Made by a program: the position numbers and the translations under genes
Notes under the pieces: generated by a model
The model's database searches: none
Told to the model about the DNA's origin: nothing
Seen by the model: only the letters and a program-made list of their open reading frames with translations
Part shown: in pieces, positions 26,934-35,224 of the stretch
Position numbering within the stretch: the stretch's first letter is position 1
How the letters are laid out: each line of letters starts with the position of its first letter
NCBI RefSeq assembly: GCF_007991735.1
Contig: NZ_BJYX01000002.1
Location: forward strand, 62,001-126,000
Direction: 5' to 3'
From: Terrabacter aerolatus
Lineage (GTDB): Bacteria > Actinomycetota > Actinomycetes > Actinomycetales > Dermatophilaceae
Length of the DNA stretch: 64,000 nt

Positions 26934-27730
26934 CCGTCGTCGCGAAGCCGGCGGATGATCGCGGGCAGGCGGTCGATGGTGACGAGCCGGTCCTGCGAGC
27001 CCGTGTCGTGCATGAGCACGATCGAGCCCGGCCGGACCTGCGAGGCGATGTCGTCGACGATGCCGTCCGGGCGCCCGGACACGAGGTCCTCGCGGGCTTG
27101 GGCAGACCACAGCACCGTGGTGAGGCCCGCCTCGGCGGCCGCGAGGAGCGACGCCCCGCCGAGGTGGCCGTACGGCGGACGGAACAGCGTCGGGGTGGCG
27201 CCGTAGGTGTCCTCCATGAGCCGCGTCGTGCGTGCGATCTCGTCGCGGCACTGCGACCAGTCGAGCCGGCCGAGATCGGGGTGCTCGAAGGTGTGGTTGG
27301 CCAGCTCGTGGCGTCCGACGCTCTCACGATGCAGCCCGCCGTGGTCACGCACGTTGCGGCCGAGGCAGAAGAAGGTGGCCGGCACGTCCTGCGCCGCGAG
27401 CGCCGCGAGCACGCGCGGGGTCCAGTCCGGGTGGGGGCCGTCGTCGAAGGTCAACGCCACCCGCCGCTGGTCGGCGCCGCCACCCGCGCCACCCGCGCCA
27501 CCCGCGCCACCCGCGCCACCCGCGCCACCCGCGCCACCCCAGACGACCGACGCGCTCGCTGCGGACGGCGGCGTGCGGTCCGGCCGCACCGCGCTCACGG
27601 GGCTGCCGTAGAAGGGCAGCGGCGTCGACTCGTCGAGGTGCTCCTTGAGGCGGACGCCACCGACCGCCCCGGCCGCGCCGACGGCTGCGCCCGCTGCCGC
27701 TGTCAGGGCCTGACGGCGTGTCACCTCCAT
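26861..27730 (-). CDS. Exported polysaccharide deacetylase (NodB domain)
   Basis: 289 residues. A twin-arginine start (RRQALTAAAGAAVGAAGAVGG) predicts export by Tat or Sec. A Gly-Gly-Ala repeat linker (about 67-87) leads into the NodB domain: TFDDGPHPD (catalytic Asp and metal Asp), HTFEH (metal His pair), RPPYG and IVLMHDTG. It would remove N-acetyl groups from cell-wall glycan or a surface polysaccharide. The linker is encoded by a perfect 9-bp tandem repeat. TAGCAT stands 8 bases before ATG. Divergent to a secreted GH15-like gene. Confidence 0.92.
   Translation of the reverse strand: MEVTRRQALTAAAGAAVGAAGAVGGVRLKEHLDESTPLPFYGSPVSAVRPDRTPPSAASASVVWGGAGGAGGAGGAGGAGGAGGGADQRRVALTFDDGPHPDWTPRVLAALAAQDVPATFFCLGRNVRDHGGLHRESVGRHELANHTFEHPDLGRLDWSQCRDEIARTTRLMEDTYGATPTLFRPPYGHLGGASLLAAAEAGLTTVLWSAQAREDLVSGRPDGIVDDIASQVRPGSIVLMHDTGSQDRLVTIDRLPAIIRRLRDDGYGFVTVSDLLAGTRASATTPSHG
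27481..27540. repeat. 9-bp tandem repeat (VNTR) within the deacetylase linker
   Basis: Six perfect units of CACCCGCGC run from 27481 to 27534, with partial units on both sides. In frame they encode Gly-Gly-Ala, so unit loss or gain changes linker length but keeps the frame. Confidence 0.95.
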
Positions 27731-27810
27731 GGCAGCCGATGCTACGGGGCGGTGGTCCCGATCCCCGGTCGGGAGGTCCGGGGTCGTGCCACACTGGCCC
27801 CGGTCGACGG

Positions 27811-27905
27811 GCAGGGTCAGGGCGCGTCGAGGGGCAGGGCCCAGGGGCAGGTCCAGGCAGGTCCAGGGGCAGGTCGAGGGGCAGGTCGCCGCGAGGTCGA
27901 GGAGG
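27811..27905 (+). repeat. G-rich degenerate repeat tract in the leader of the GH15-like gene
   Basis: Variants of CAGGGGCAGGTC and CAGGTC recur about eight times on the + strand just before the start at 27911. The final GGAGG at 27901-27905 serves as ribosome-binding site. The tract could fold into G-rich structure; no protein is encoded convincingly. Confidence 0.65.
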
Positions 27906-27910
27906 TGCGC

Positions 27911-29167
27911 GTGCGTCGGTTCGTGCTGGCTGCCGTGGCCTCCGTCGTCGTGGCCGGCTGGGTGCTGGTCCCTCAGCTCATGGGCAACGACCCGCTCCCG
28001 GTCCTGCGCAACGACGCCGGCTGGCGGTCGGGGTCGCTCCTGGCTCCGACGTCCCTCGGCGACCGGTTGGTCGGCCCGGTGGTCGAGGGGGTCTGGCTCG
28101 CCGACGGGACGGTGCCGGCGGCCGGCGCCCGCTCCCGCGTCGCAGCCCAGGCGCTCCGCGACCTCCATGCGCTCACCCTCGCGAACGGTGCGGTGGCAGC
28201 CGGGCCCGACGGGCCGTGGGCGTACGCCTGGCCGAGGGACTCCGCCTTCGTCGCCGTCGCGTTCGCCGAGACCGGACACCTCGCGGACGCCCGGCGGGTG
28301 CTGGGCTTCATGGGCAGGGTGCAGCTGCCGGACGGCGGGTTCGAGGCCCGCTACCGGCTCGACGGTTCGGGGCCGCCCGACGGCCGTCCCCGCCAGACGG
28401 ACGGCGCCGGTTGGGTCCTGTGGTCGCTCGACCGGGTCCGGGCCGCGAGTCCGGACCGGGTCCTGTCTCCGGCGCTGCGCGGCCTGCGCGACCGCGCCGT
28501 CGGCTTCGCCCTGGCACAGACGGACGGTGGCGCGCGCCTGCCCGAGGCCTCGCCCGACTACTGGGAGGTGTCCGAACGCCGGGTCACCCTCGGCACCGCA
28601 GCGCCCCTCGCCGCCGGACTCGAGGGCGCGTCCAGGACGTATGCCGCGGAGGGCGACAGCCGCCGGGCCGAGCACGTGGCGCGGGCCGCTCACCGCCTCC
28701 GGGCCCTGATCCGCACCCAGTTCGGGCCGGACTACGAGCGGCACGGTCACTCCGGAGGCCTCGACGCGGCCGTGGCCATGCTCATGCCGCCCTTCGCCGA
28801 GACCGACGACGTCGCGGCCGAGCGGGCCTGGGCCCGGTACCCCGTCCTGGCCCTGCGCAGCGCGGGCGGCCTGGCGCCGGGGGTGGCCTGGAAGAGCGAC
28901 GGCGTGTCCTGGACCCCCGAGACGGCGATGGTCGCCTACTCCGCCGCCGCGTCCGGGCACCCTCTCGTCGCCGAGCACTGGATGACGTGGCTGAGCCACC
29001 ACTGCACCACCTGGGGCAGCCTTCCCGAGAAGGTCCTCCCGGACGGGAGCCCCGCCGGCCCGGCACCCCTCGCCTGGACCGCGGCCCTCGTCGTGCTGAC
29101 CGAGAGCGAGCTCGCGTCGCACCGGTCCGGCGTCGCCGGGCCGCTCGCGTCGTCAGTGAGCGGCTGA
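27911..29167 (+). CDS. Membrane-anchored GH15/glucoamylase-like protein
   Basis: 418 residues. An uncleaved-type signal anchor (MRRFVLAAVASVVVAGWVLVP) is followed by an alpha/alpha-barrel sequence with AYAWPRDSAFVAVAFAETGHLADARRVLGFM, the typical WPRD block of glucoamylase-type enzymes, DYWEVSERRVTLGTAAP, and KSDGVSWTPETAMVAYSAAA. Hydrolysis of alpha-glucosidic linkages outside the membrane is likely, though catalytic residues are not proven. GTG at 27911 has GGAGG with a 5-base spacer. Its last 15 bases overlap the converging epimerase gene. Confidence 0.78.
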   Translation: MRRFVLAAVASVVVAGWVLVPQLMGNDPLPVLRNDAGWRSGSLLAPTSLGDRLVGPVVEGVWLADGTVPAAGARSRVAAQALRDLHALTLANGAVAAGPDGPWAYAWPRDSAFVAVAFAETGHLADARRVLGFMGRVQLPDGGFEARYRLDGSGPPDGRPRQTDGAGWVLWSLDRVRAASPDRVLSPALRGLRDRAVGFALAQTDGGARLPEASPDYWEVSERRVTLGTAAPLAAGLEGASRTYAAEGDSRRAEHVARAAHRLRALIRTQFGPDYERHGHSGGLDAAVAMLMPPFAETDDVAAERAWARYPVLALRSAGGLAPGVAWKSDGVSWTPETAMVAYSAAASGHPLVAEHWMTWLSHHCTTWGSLPEKVLPDGSPAGPAPLAWTAALVVLTESELASHRSGVAGPLASSVSG

Positions 29168-29596
29168 GGCCGCCGGCTCGACGAGCTCGACGAGGACTCC
29201 GCCGGCGTCCTTGGGGTGGATGAAGTTGACGCGGCTGTCGCTCGTACCGCGCTTGGGGGTGTCGTAGAGCAGGCGCAGCCCGCGCTCGCGCAGGGTGGCG
29301 CACACGGCGTCGATGTCACCGACCCGGTAGGCGAGCTGCTGGATGCCCGGCCCGCTGCGGTCGAGGAACTTCGCGATCGTCGACTCGGGGGACAGCGGCG
29401 CGAGCAGCTGGATGCACGAGCCGGACTCCCCGACGCCCATCATCGCCTCACGCACGCCCTGCTCGGCGTTCGTCTCCTCGTGCAGCATCGTCATGCCGTA
29501 CTTCTCCTCGTAGAACGCGATCGCCGCGTCGAGGTCCGGCACGGCGATGCCGACGTGGTCGATGTGGGTGAAGAGGGGGTCGGGAGTCGCACTCAT
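29153..29596 (-). CDS. mce: Methylmalonyl/ethylmalonyl-CoA epimerase
   Basis: 147 residues, VOC/glyoxalase fold with two beta-alpha-beta-beta-beta units. [25 protein letters not shown] begins the first unit; [18 protein letters not shown] the second; the metal ligands are His12-type histidine, Gln/His and the Glu in GGVLVELVE. It interconverts 2R and 2S forms of ethylmalonyl- or methylmalonyl-CoA, needed between Ccr and MeaA. ATG at 29596 is supported by TACGTT 6 bases upstream. Divergent to the thiolase gene, as Rv1322A/Rv1323 in M. tuberculosis. Confidence 0.93.
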   Translation of the reverse strand: MSATPDPLFTHIDHVGIAVPDLDAAIAFYEEKYGMTMLHEETNAEQGVREAMMGVGESGSCIQLLAPLSPESTIAKFLDRSGPGIQQLAYRVGDIDAVCATLRERGLRLLYDTPKRGTSDSRVNFIHPKDAGGVLVELVEPAASAAH

Positions 29597-29602
29597 GCTC
29601 CC

Positions 29603-29608
29603 AACGTA
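29603..29608 (-). promoter_or_regulatory. -10 element of leaderless mce promoter
   Basis: On the minus strand TACGTT, then 6 bases (GGGAGC), then ATG; GGGAG could also aid ribosome binding. Confidence 0.5.
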
Positions 29609-29617
29609 GGGGGCGTG

Positions 29618-29642
29618 ACGGCATACGACCCGCGTATGCCGT
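29618..29642. repeat. Inverted pair of the octamer between mce and thiolase
   Basis: ACGGCATACG-acccg-CGTATGCCGT, a perfect 10-5-10 palindrome in the divergent promoter region, made of two opposed octamer copies. It could act as an operator or as a hairpin at the head of either transcript. Confidence 0.75.
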
Positions 29643-29733
29643 GTGCGCTTGGTCATGCTCGGAGGGGGCTCCCGGACGCCCGCGACTAGAGTTGACGGCG
29701 ACATCCCCCATGACGTCGGAAGAGGCTTCACCC

Positions 29734-30939
29734 ATGACTGCTGACCGTCCCACCTCCGTGATCGTCGCCGGTGCCCGGACCCCCATGGGTCGCCTGCTCG
29801 GCTCGCTCAAGGACTTCTCCGGTTCGGACCTCGGTGGCGTCGCCATCAAGGGCGCTCTCGAGAAGGCGGGCGTGGCCCCGGAGCAGGTCGAGTACGTCAT
29901 CATGGGCCAGGTCCTGCAGGCCGGTGCCGGACAGATCCCGGCCCGCCAGGCCGCGCACGCCGCGGGCATCCCCATGACGGTGCCCGCCCTGACGATCAAC
30001 AAGGTCTGCCTCTCCGGCATCAACGCCATCGCGATGGCCGACCAGCTGATCCGTGCCGGCGAGGTCGACGTCGTCGTGGCGGGCGGCCAGGAGTCCATGA
30101 CCAACGCGCCGCACCTCATGACGAAGTCGCGTGAGGGCTACAAGTACGGCGACGTGACGATGCGCGACCACATGGCCTTCGACGGCCTGTGGGACGCCTT
30201 CACCGACCAGGCCATGGGGCTGCTCACCGAGCAGGCCAACACCGGCGAGCAGGCGTTCACCCGTGAGGAGCAGGACGAGTTCTCCGCCCGCAGCCACCAG
30301 CTGGCCGCCAAGGCGTGGAAGGACGGGCTCTTCGACGACGAGGTCGTCCCCGTGAGCATTCCGCAGCGCAAGGGCGACCCGGTCGTCTTCAAGAGCGACG
30401 AGGGCATCCGTGCCGACACGACGACCGCCTCGCTCGGTGGCCTGCGTCCCGCCTTCAGCAAGGACGGCACCATCACGGCCGGCTCGGCCTCGCAGATCTC
30501 CGACGGCGCCGCCGCGGTCGTCGTCATGAGCAAGGCCAAGGCCGAGGAGCTGGGCATCACGTGGCTCGCCGAGATCGGCGCGCACGGCATGGTCGCCGGG
30601 CCCGACTCGACGCTGCAGCAGCAGCCGGCGCGTGCCATCGCCCGGGCCTGCGAGAAGGAGGGCATCACGCCCGCCGACCTCGACCTCGTCGAGATCAACG
30701 AGGCCTTCGCCGCGGTCGGCCTCGCCTCCGCCAAGGAGCTCGGCATCGACGTCGACAAGGTCAACGTCAACGGCGGCGCCATCGCCCTCGGCCACCCCAT
30801 CGGCATGTCGGGTGCCCGCATCGCGCTGCACCTGGCCCTCGAGCTCAAGCGCCGCGGCGGTGGCGTTGGGGCCGCGGCCCTCTGCGGTGGTGGCGGGCAG
30901 GGCGACGCCCTCGTCGTCCGCGTGCCCAAGAGCGCCTGA
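29734..30939 (+). CDS. Acetyl-CoA C-acetyltransferase (thiolase)
   Basis: 401 residues. Nucleophile cysteine in [11 protein letters not shown] near 91, NEAFA near 325, [16 protein letters not shown] near 350 and the second cysteine in [12 protein letters not shown] near 385. It condenses two acetyl-CoA to acetoacetyl-CoA (or reverses it), the entry step of the ethylmalonyl-CoA route or PHB metabolism. Equivalent to fadA4 of M. tuberculosis by position. ATG at 29734 follows GGAAGAGG by 8 bases; ATG at 29710 is the alternative. meaB follows after 17 bases. Confidence 0.94.
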   Translation: MTADRPTSVIVAGARTPMGRLLGSLKDFSGSDLGGVAIKGALEKAGVAPEQVEYVIMGQVLQAGAGQIPARQAAHAAGIPMTVPALTINKVCLSGINAIAMADQLIRAGEVDVVVAGGQESMTNAPHLMTKSREGYKYGDVTMRDHMAFDGLWDAFTDQAMGLLTEQANTGEQAFTREEQDEFSARSHQLAAKAWKDGLFDDEVVPVSIPQRKGDPVVFKSDEGIRADTTTASLGGLRPAFSKDGTITAGSASQISDGAAAVVVMSKAKAEELGITWLAEIGAHGMVAGPDSTLQQQPARAIARACEKEGITPADLDLVEINEAFAAVGLASAKELGIDVDKVNVNGGAIALGHPIGMSGARIALHLALELKRRGGGVGAAALCGGGGQGDALVVRVPKSA

Positions 30940-30956
30940 CGAGCGAGTTCCCCCAC

Positions 30957-31922
30957 GTGGCACGGCGATCCGTCGACGTCCCCGCCCTGGTCGAGTCGGC
31001 CGGGGCGGGTTCGCCGCGCGCCGTCGCACGCCTCATCTCCCTCGTCGAGGACGGGCACGAGTCCCTCCGTCAGGTCATGGCGGCCCTCGCGCCCCATGCC
31101 GGCAACGCCTGGGTCATCGGGATCACCGGCTCGCCCGGGGTCGGCAAGTCGACGACGACCACCGCCCTCGTCGGCGCCTTCCGTGAGCGGGGCCTGCGGG
31201 TCGGCGTGCTCGCGGTCGACCCCAGCTCGCCCTTCTCCGGCGGCGCGCTGCTCGGGGACCGCATCCGCATGCAGGACCACGCGCTCGACCCGGAGGTCTA
31301 CATCCGGTCCATGGCCTCCCGCGGGCACCTCGGCGGACTGTCCTTCACGACGCCGCAGGCCATCCGCGTGCTCGACGCAGCAGGGTGCGACGTCGTGCTC
31401 GTCGAGACGGTCGGTGTGGGGCAGTCGGAGGTCGAGATCGCAGGCCTGGCCGACACCTCGGTCGTGCTCCTCGCGCCGGGGATGGGCGACGGCATCCAGG
31501 CCGCCAAGGCCGGCATCCTCGAGATCGGCGACGTCTTCGTCGTCAACAAGGCCGACCGTGACGGCGCCGACGCCACGGTCCGCGACCTGCGCCACATGAT
31601 CTCCCTCGGCGACCGCACCGAGCCCGGCCTCTGGAGACCGCCGGTCGTGAAGACCGTTGCGGCACAGAAGGTCGGCATCGACGAGGTCATGGAGGCGCTC
31701 GACAAGCACCGCGCCCACATCGAGGAGAACGGCGATCTCGTCCAGCGTCGCGAGCGTCGCGTCGTCGACGAGATCGAGACCATCGCCCTCGCGGCGCTGC
31801 GGGCCCGGCTCGGTCACCTCGGGGGGCATGACGGCGTCACCGCCCTGGCCCGCGACGTCATCGCCGGTCGCACCGACCCGTATGCCGCCGCCGACCGTCT
31901 CGTGGAGCAGCTCGGTACCTGA
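30957..31922 (+). CDS. meaB: MeaB/ArgK-type GTPase chaperone of B12 mutases
   Basis: 321 residues. Walker A GSPGVGKSTTT near 60, DPSSPFSGGALLGDRIRM near 90, ETVGVGQSEVEIAGLAD near 145 and NKADRDGAD (base specificity) near 195. MeaB loads and protects adenosylcobalamin in acyl-CoA mutases, using GTP. It probably serves the MeaA-type mutase at 14.4 kb, since no methylmalonyl-CoA mutase gene lies beside it. GTG at 30957, weak ribosome-binding site, co-transcribed with the thiolase. An octamer copy encodes Tyr-Ala near its end. Confidence 0.94.
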   Translation: MARRSVDVPALVESAGAGSPRAVARLISLVEDGHESLRQVMAALAPHAGNAWVIGITGSPGVGKSTTTTALVGAFRERGLRVGVLAVDPSSPFSGGALLGDRIRMQDHALDPEVYIRSMASRGHLGGLSFTTPQAIRVLDAAGCDVVLVETVGVGQSEVEIAGLADTSVVLLAPGMGDGIQAAKAGILEIGDVFVVNKADRDGADATVRDLRHMISLGDRTEPGLWRPPVVKTVAAQKVGIDEVMEALDKHRAHIEENGDLVQRRERRVVDEIETIALAALRARLGHLGGHDGVTALARDVIAGRTDPYAAADRLVEQLGT

Positions 31923-32098
31923 GCCCGCCGCCGCCGGTTGAGTGGCGACCGGGACACCGGAGGTCGGCAGCGGTGAAGCTCGTGCGACCGAGCGCCGGTA
32001 CCTGCTGTGTCACGACGGACCGGCGGGGCGCGCGTCGGAGGCACACGGCATCCGTAATTCGTTGGCGCGGTGGCGGCCCTCGGTGCCACCGTCGACAG

Positions 32099-33106
32099 AT
32101 GGAGATCATCCCGCTCGACCATGACGACGACGTCATGCTCAAGGCGCTCCACGGCGTGGTCACGCGCAGTGAGGCGGTCTCACGCGTCCAGCCGATCCGA
32201 CGCACCGAGGAGGAGTTCGTCAAGACGGTGCGTTTCACGTTCCCGGGCGAGCGTGACCAGGGAGCTGTCGCACTCGTCGACGGGTCACCGGCCGGCTGGA
32301 GCCGCCTGTCCTTCCCGGAGCGCGACAACCTCGACAAGTGCTGGTTCGAGCTGCAGGTCGACCCCGAGCACCGGCGGGCCGGTGTCGGGACGGCCCTGCT
32401 CGACTGGACGGAGCAGCAGGCGAGGGACGCCGGGCGAGACCTGCTGCTCAGCGAGGTCTTCGTCCCGGTCGGCAGCCGCGAGTCGCACTCCGACCGCGAG
32501 TTCGCCCTGAAGCGAGGGTATTCCGTGTCGAGCGTCGAGATCGTGCGCTCGCTGCGGCTGCCCGTCGCCGCCGACGTCATGGCGCGACAGTGCGCCCGGA
32601 CGGGTGAGGCCACGGCGGGTGCGTACGACATCAGCGTCCACGTCGACGGTGTCCCCGACGAGTTGCGCCAGGGTGTCTGCGACGCGTCGAACCGGCTCAT
32701 CCTCGACGCCCCGACCGGCGAGGTCGAGTTCGAGCCCGAGTCGCTGACCGTCGAGGACTACCAGACGATGCTCGACCACCAGCGCGACACGGGACGAACC
32801 CTCGTCACGGCCGTGGCCGTGCACCACGCGAGCGGTGTCGTCGCCGCCTACTCGGACCTCTGCGTGCCCTCGACGGAGCCCGACGTCGTGTTCCAGTGGG
32901 GCACGCTCGTCCTGCCGGAGCACCGTGGCCACCGCCTCGGCATGGCGGTCAAGGTCGCCAACCTCGAGGGGCTGGGTCGCCTTGCGCCACAGAGGCGCTC
33001 GGTGCGCACGATGAACGACGAGCAGAACCCGTGGATGGTCCGGATCAACGTCGACCTGGGCTTCGAGATCATCGAGGAGGCCCTGACGATGCGCAAGGCC
33101 GTGTAG
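32099..33106 (+). CDS. GNAT N-acetyltransferase with two GNAT folds
   Basis: 335 residues. The first half contains ELQVDPEHRRAGVGTALLDW, the acetyl-CoA-binding Q/R-x-x-G-x-G/A signature; the second half repeats the fold with LVLPEHRGHRLGMAVKVANLEGL and NDEQNPWMVRINVDLGF. This tandem arrangement resembles mycothiol synthase-like and antibiotic-acetylating enzymes; the acceptor is unknown. CACCGT lies 6 bases before the ATG. The 176 bases upstream hold no recognised element. Confidence 0.85.
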   Translation: MEIIPLDHDDDVMLKALHGVVTRSEAVSRVQPIRRTEEEFVKTVRFTFPGERDQGAVALVDGSPAGWSRLSFPERDNLDKCWFELQVDPEHRRAGVGTALLDWTEQQARDAGRDLLLSEVFVPVGSRESHSDREFALKRGYSVSSVEIVRSLRLPVAADVMARQCARTGEATAGAYDISVHVDGVPDELRQGVCDASNRLILDAPTGEVEFEPESLTVEDYQTMLDHQRDTGRTLVTAVAVHHASGVVAAYSDLCVPSTEPDVVFQWGTLVLPEHRGHRLGMAVKVANLEGLGRLAPQRRSVRTMNDEQNPWMVRINVDLGFEIIEEALTMRKAV

Positions 33107-33175
33107 CTCCGTGACCCGCGGAGCCGGGTCGGCGCGGTCGGCGAGGGCGGTCTCGCGACGGGTGCCGGGGCGGCA

Positions 33176-33181
33176 TACGGT
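33176..33181 (+). promoter_or_regulatory. -10 element, leaderless promoter overlapping an octamer copy
   Basis: TACGGT, 6 bases, then ATG at 33188. The octamer CGGCATAC (33171-33178) supplies the first three bases of the hexamer. Confidence 0.5.
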
Positions 33182-33187
33182 GAGGGC

Positions 33188-33502
33188 ATGCTGATCGCCT
33201 TCTCCGTCGCTCCCACCGTCGCGGCCGACGACACCGGATCGGTGTCCGACGCCGTCGCCCGAGCCATCCGCGTCGTGCGTGACTCCGGTCTGCCGCACCG
33301 CACCGACGCGATGTTCACGACCATCGAGGGGGAGTGGGACGAGTGCATGGCCGTCGTCAAGCAGTGCTGCGACGTCCTGGCCCAGACCTCGCCGCGGGTC
33401 GGCCTCGTGCTCAAGGCGGACATCCGCCCCGGGTGGACCGGTGAGCTCGACGGCAAGCTCGAGCGACTCGAGGACGCCTTGGGCCGTCAGCAGGATGACT
33501 GA
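33188..33502 (+). CDS. MTH1187/YkoF-like thiamine-binding protein
   Basis: 104 residues of the ferredoxin-like Thiamine_BP fold: LIAFSVAPTVAADDTGSVSDAVARAIRVVRDSGLPHRTDAMFTTIEGEWDECMAVVKQ. Family members bind thiamine or hydroxymethylpyrimidine in the cytoplasm; direct role unproven. The stop codon overlaps the next gene by 8 bases. Confidence 0.85.
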   Translation: MLIAFSVAPTVAADDTGSVSDAVARAIRVVRDSGLPHRTDAMFTTIEGEWDECMAVVKQCCDVLAQTSPRVGLVLKADIRPGWTGELDGKLERLEDALGRQQDD

Positions 33503-34007
33503 GCACGCTTGGCACCTCAGGCCGCTCGCGGCCGAGGACTGTGACGAGCTGGGGCGCGTCCACATGGCCGTGTGGCGCGAGACGTACGCCGGCCTCATGC
33601 CTGCGGACTACCTGGCCGGCCTCAGCGACGAGCGGTGCGCAGACACCTGGCGTGAGGTCGTCGCGCGGCGCGACGTGACGGGGTCCGGCGGTGCCCGAAC
33701 CCTCGTCGTCGTCGACGGGGAGGGCGACCTCGCCGGCTTCGGCAGTGCCGGCCCGAGCCGCGACGAGGACGCCCCCACGGCGTGGGAGCTGTATGCCGTC
33801 AACCTCACGTCGCGCGTCCGTGGCACGGGTGTCGCGGACCGCCTGTTCGACGACCTCGTCGGCGCCCGGGCGGCGACCCTGTGGGTCGTCGAGGGCAATG
33901 CCCGCGCGCAGGCGTTCTACCGGCGTCGGGGTTTCGTCGACGAGGGTGGTCGGGACGTGCACCCGGCGACGGGGACACCAGAGATGCGGATGATCCGACG
34001 CGCTTGA
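33495..34007 (+). CDS. GNAT family N-acetyltransferase
   Basis: 170 residues with a complete GNAT fold: LRPLAAEDCDELGRVHMAVWRETYAGLMP, ELYAVNLTSRVRGTGVADRLFDDLV (acetyl-CoA loop), then VVEGNARAQAFYRRRGF. The RETYAGLMP segment is typical of a common actinobacterial subgroup. Acceptor unknown. It overlaps the thiamine-binding gene and is translationally coupled to it. Confidence 0.87.
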   Translation: MTEHAWHLRPLAAEDCDELGRVHMAVWRETYAGLMPADYLAGLSDERCADTWREVVARRDVTGSGGARTLVVVDGEGDLAGFGSAGPSRDEDAPTAWELYAVNLTSRVRGTGVADRLFDDLVGARAATLWVVEGNARAQAFYRRRGFVDEGGRDVHPATGTPEMRMIRRA

Positions 34008-34143
34008 ACAGAGCGGGACGAACTGCGCATAACGGGCATCCGTCTCGATGCTCCAGCGTGACCCGTCTGACATCGACGAGCCCCTGCTGCACGAAGTGCG
34101 CCCGGACCGTCCGGAAATGTCCTCGGCGAGCCGCTCCCGCGGA

Positions 34144-34174
34144 TTGGGGAACCAGCACGGTCCGTGCGTATCGT
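34144..34174 (+). promoter_or_regulatory. Putative promoter with dyad in a long spacer
   Basis: TTGGGG (34144-34149) and TATCGT (34169-34174) are 19 bases apart, and GCACGG-t-CCGTGC (34155-34167) lies in the spacer. Long spacers with a central dyad are characteristic of MerR-type activated promoters. It precedes the lipoprotein gene by 55 bases. The rest of 34008-34143 shows one small palindrome, CCGGAC-c-GTCCGG at 34102. Confidence 0.4.
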
Positions 34175-34229
34175 GGGTCGCGGTCGAGCGTGCTCGGCCT
34201 GTCCTCCTGCGTCACCGAAAGGCTTTTCC

Positions 34230-35210
34230 ATGCCCCGCACCGCGACCCGTCGACGTGCTCTTGCCGCCGCGCTCGCCTGTGCTGCCATGCTCTCCGCCTG
34301 CACCGGCAACTCGGACGACAGCGGTGCCCCCGGGACCCCCGCCGTCGCCCCGGACGCCGCGCAGACGACGGCCACCTCGGCGGTGAGCGCCGCCGCGACG
34401 TCGTCCCTCGACGCCTCGGCCGGCGGCGCCGCTGCCCGTGACAAGGCCTTCGTCGGTGCCGCCCTGCAGTCGGCCAACGCCTACGCCAAGAGCCTGCCGG
34501 GCCGCACCACGGCCGAGAAGGCCGACGCGGAGCTCGCCACCACTGGCGTCAAGGTCCTCGCGATCTCGCGCGGCGGCGACAACCCGCAGCAGGTGCTGGC
34601 GCAGACGACGCTGAAGAAGACCGGGGCCGCGGTCCTCGTGCTCCTCGTCGGAGGACAGGACGGCGCCTCGTTCAAGGCCGCCGCGGTCACGCCGATGCTT
34701 CCCGACGCCAAGCTCGACGCGCTCGACCCCACGTCCGACGGGTCAGCCGCCCTCGGCGACGGCTCAGGCCTCAGCGCCAAGCCCGACGACGTCGTCGCCG
34801 CGTTCGCCGCCTCGGTGAAGTACCCGGACCCGACGAGCACGAAGGTGCTCGCGGACGACCCGCTGTCGGAGCAGCTGCGCCAGTCCGCGATCGCCCAGTC
34901 CAAGGCGCTCAACAACCAGGGCGCGTTCACCCAGGAGCACCAGCCCAAGGGCGTCATCGGCGGCCTGCGTCTCAAGGACGGCAAGGGCGCCATCGTCTTC
35001 GCCCACCTCGTGCGCAACGACGCCATCGCGATGCGGACCCCGGTCAAGCTCACCCCGGCCAAGGACCTGACGCTCCTGACCGGCATCAAGCAGATCACCA
35101 CGGAGGCCAACCTGACCTCCAACGAGATCATCGCCATCGTCATCCCTGCGTCGGGACAGGCGCGCATCGTCGCCGCATCCGACCAGCTCGTCGCCGGCTC
35201 GGGTCGGTGA
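34230..35210 (+). CDS. Putative lipoprotein of unknown function
   Basis: 326 residues. A signal peptide with lipobox LSAC (Cys about residue 24) predicts lipid anchoring outside the membrane. A Thr/Ala/Ser-rich linker follows (about 30-70), then a mixed alpha/beta region with VLLVGGQDGASFKAAAVTPMLP and LRLKDGKGAIVFAHLVRNDAIAMRTPVKLTP. I do not recognise the domain. GAAAGG lies 7 bases before ATG. The next gene starts 14 bases downstream. Confidence 0.82.
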   Translation: MPRTATRRRALAAALACAAMLSACTGNSDDSGAPGTPAVAPDAAQTTATSAVSAAATSSLDASAGGAAARDKAFVGAALQSANAYAKSLPGRTTAEKADAELATTGVKVLAISRGGDNPQQVLAQTTLKKTGAAVLVLLVGGQDGASFKAAAVTPMLPDAKLDALDPTSDGSAALGDGSGLSAKPDDVVAAFAASVKYPDPTSTKVLADDPLSEQLRQSAIAQSKALNNQGAFTQEHQPKGVIGGLRLKDGKGAIVFAHLVRNDAIAMRTPVKLTPAKDLTLLTGIKQITTEANLTSNEIIAIVIPASGQARIVAASDQLVAGSGR

Positions 35211-35224
35211 GGCAGGATTGATCT

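Noticed and set aside
27481-27540. CRISPR-like repeat
   Set aside because: Units are 9 bp with no spacers and lie in frame in a coding region.
26087-27910. Long in-frame extension upstream of the GH15-like gene
   Set aside because: It runs antisense through the deacetylase and the DUF998 region, has Arg-rich random composition, and a ribosome-binding site with signal anchor marks the start at 27911.
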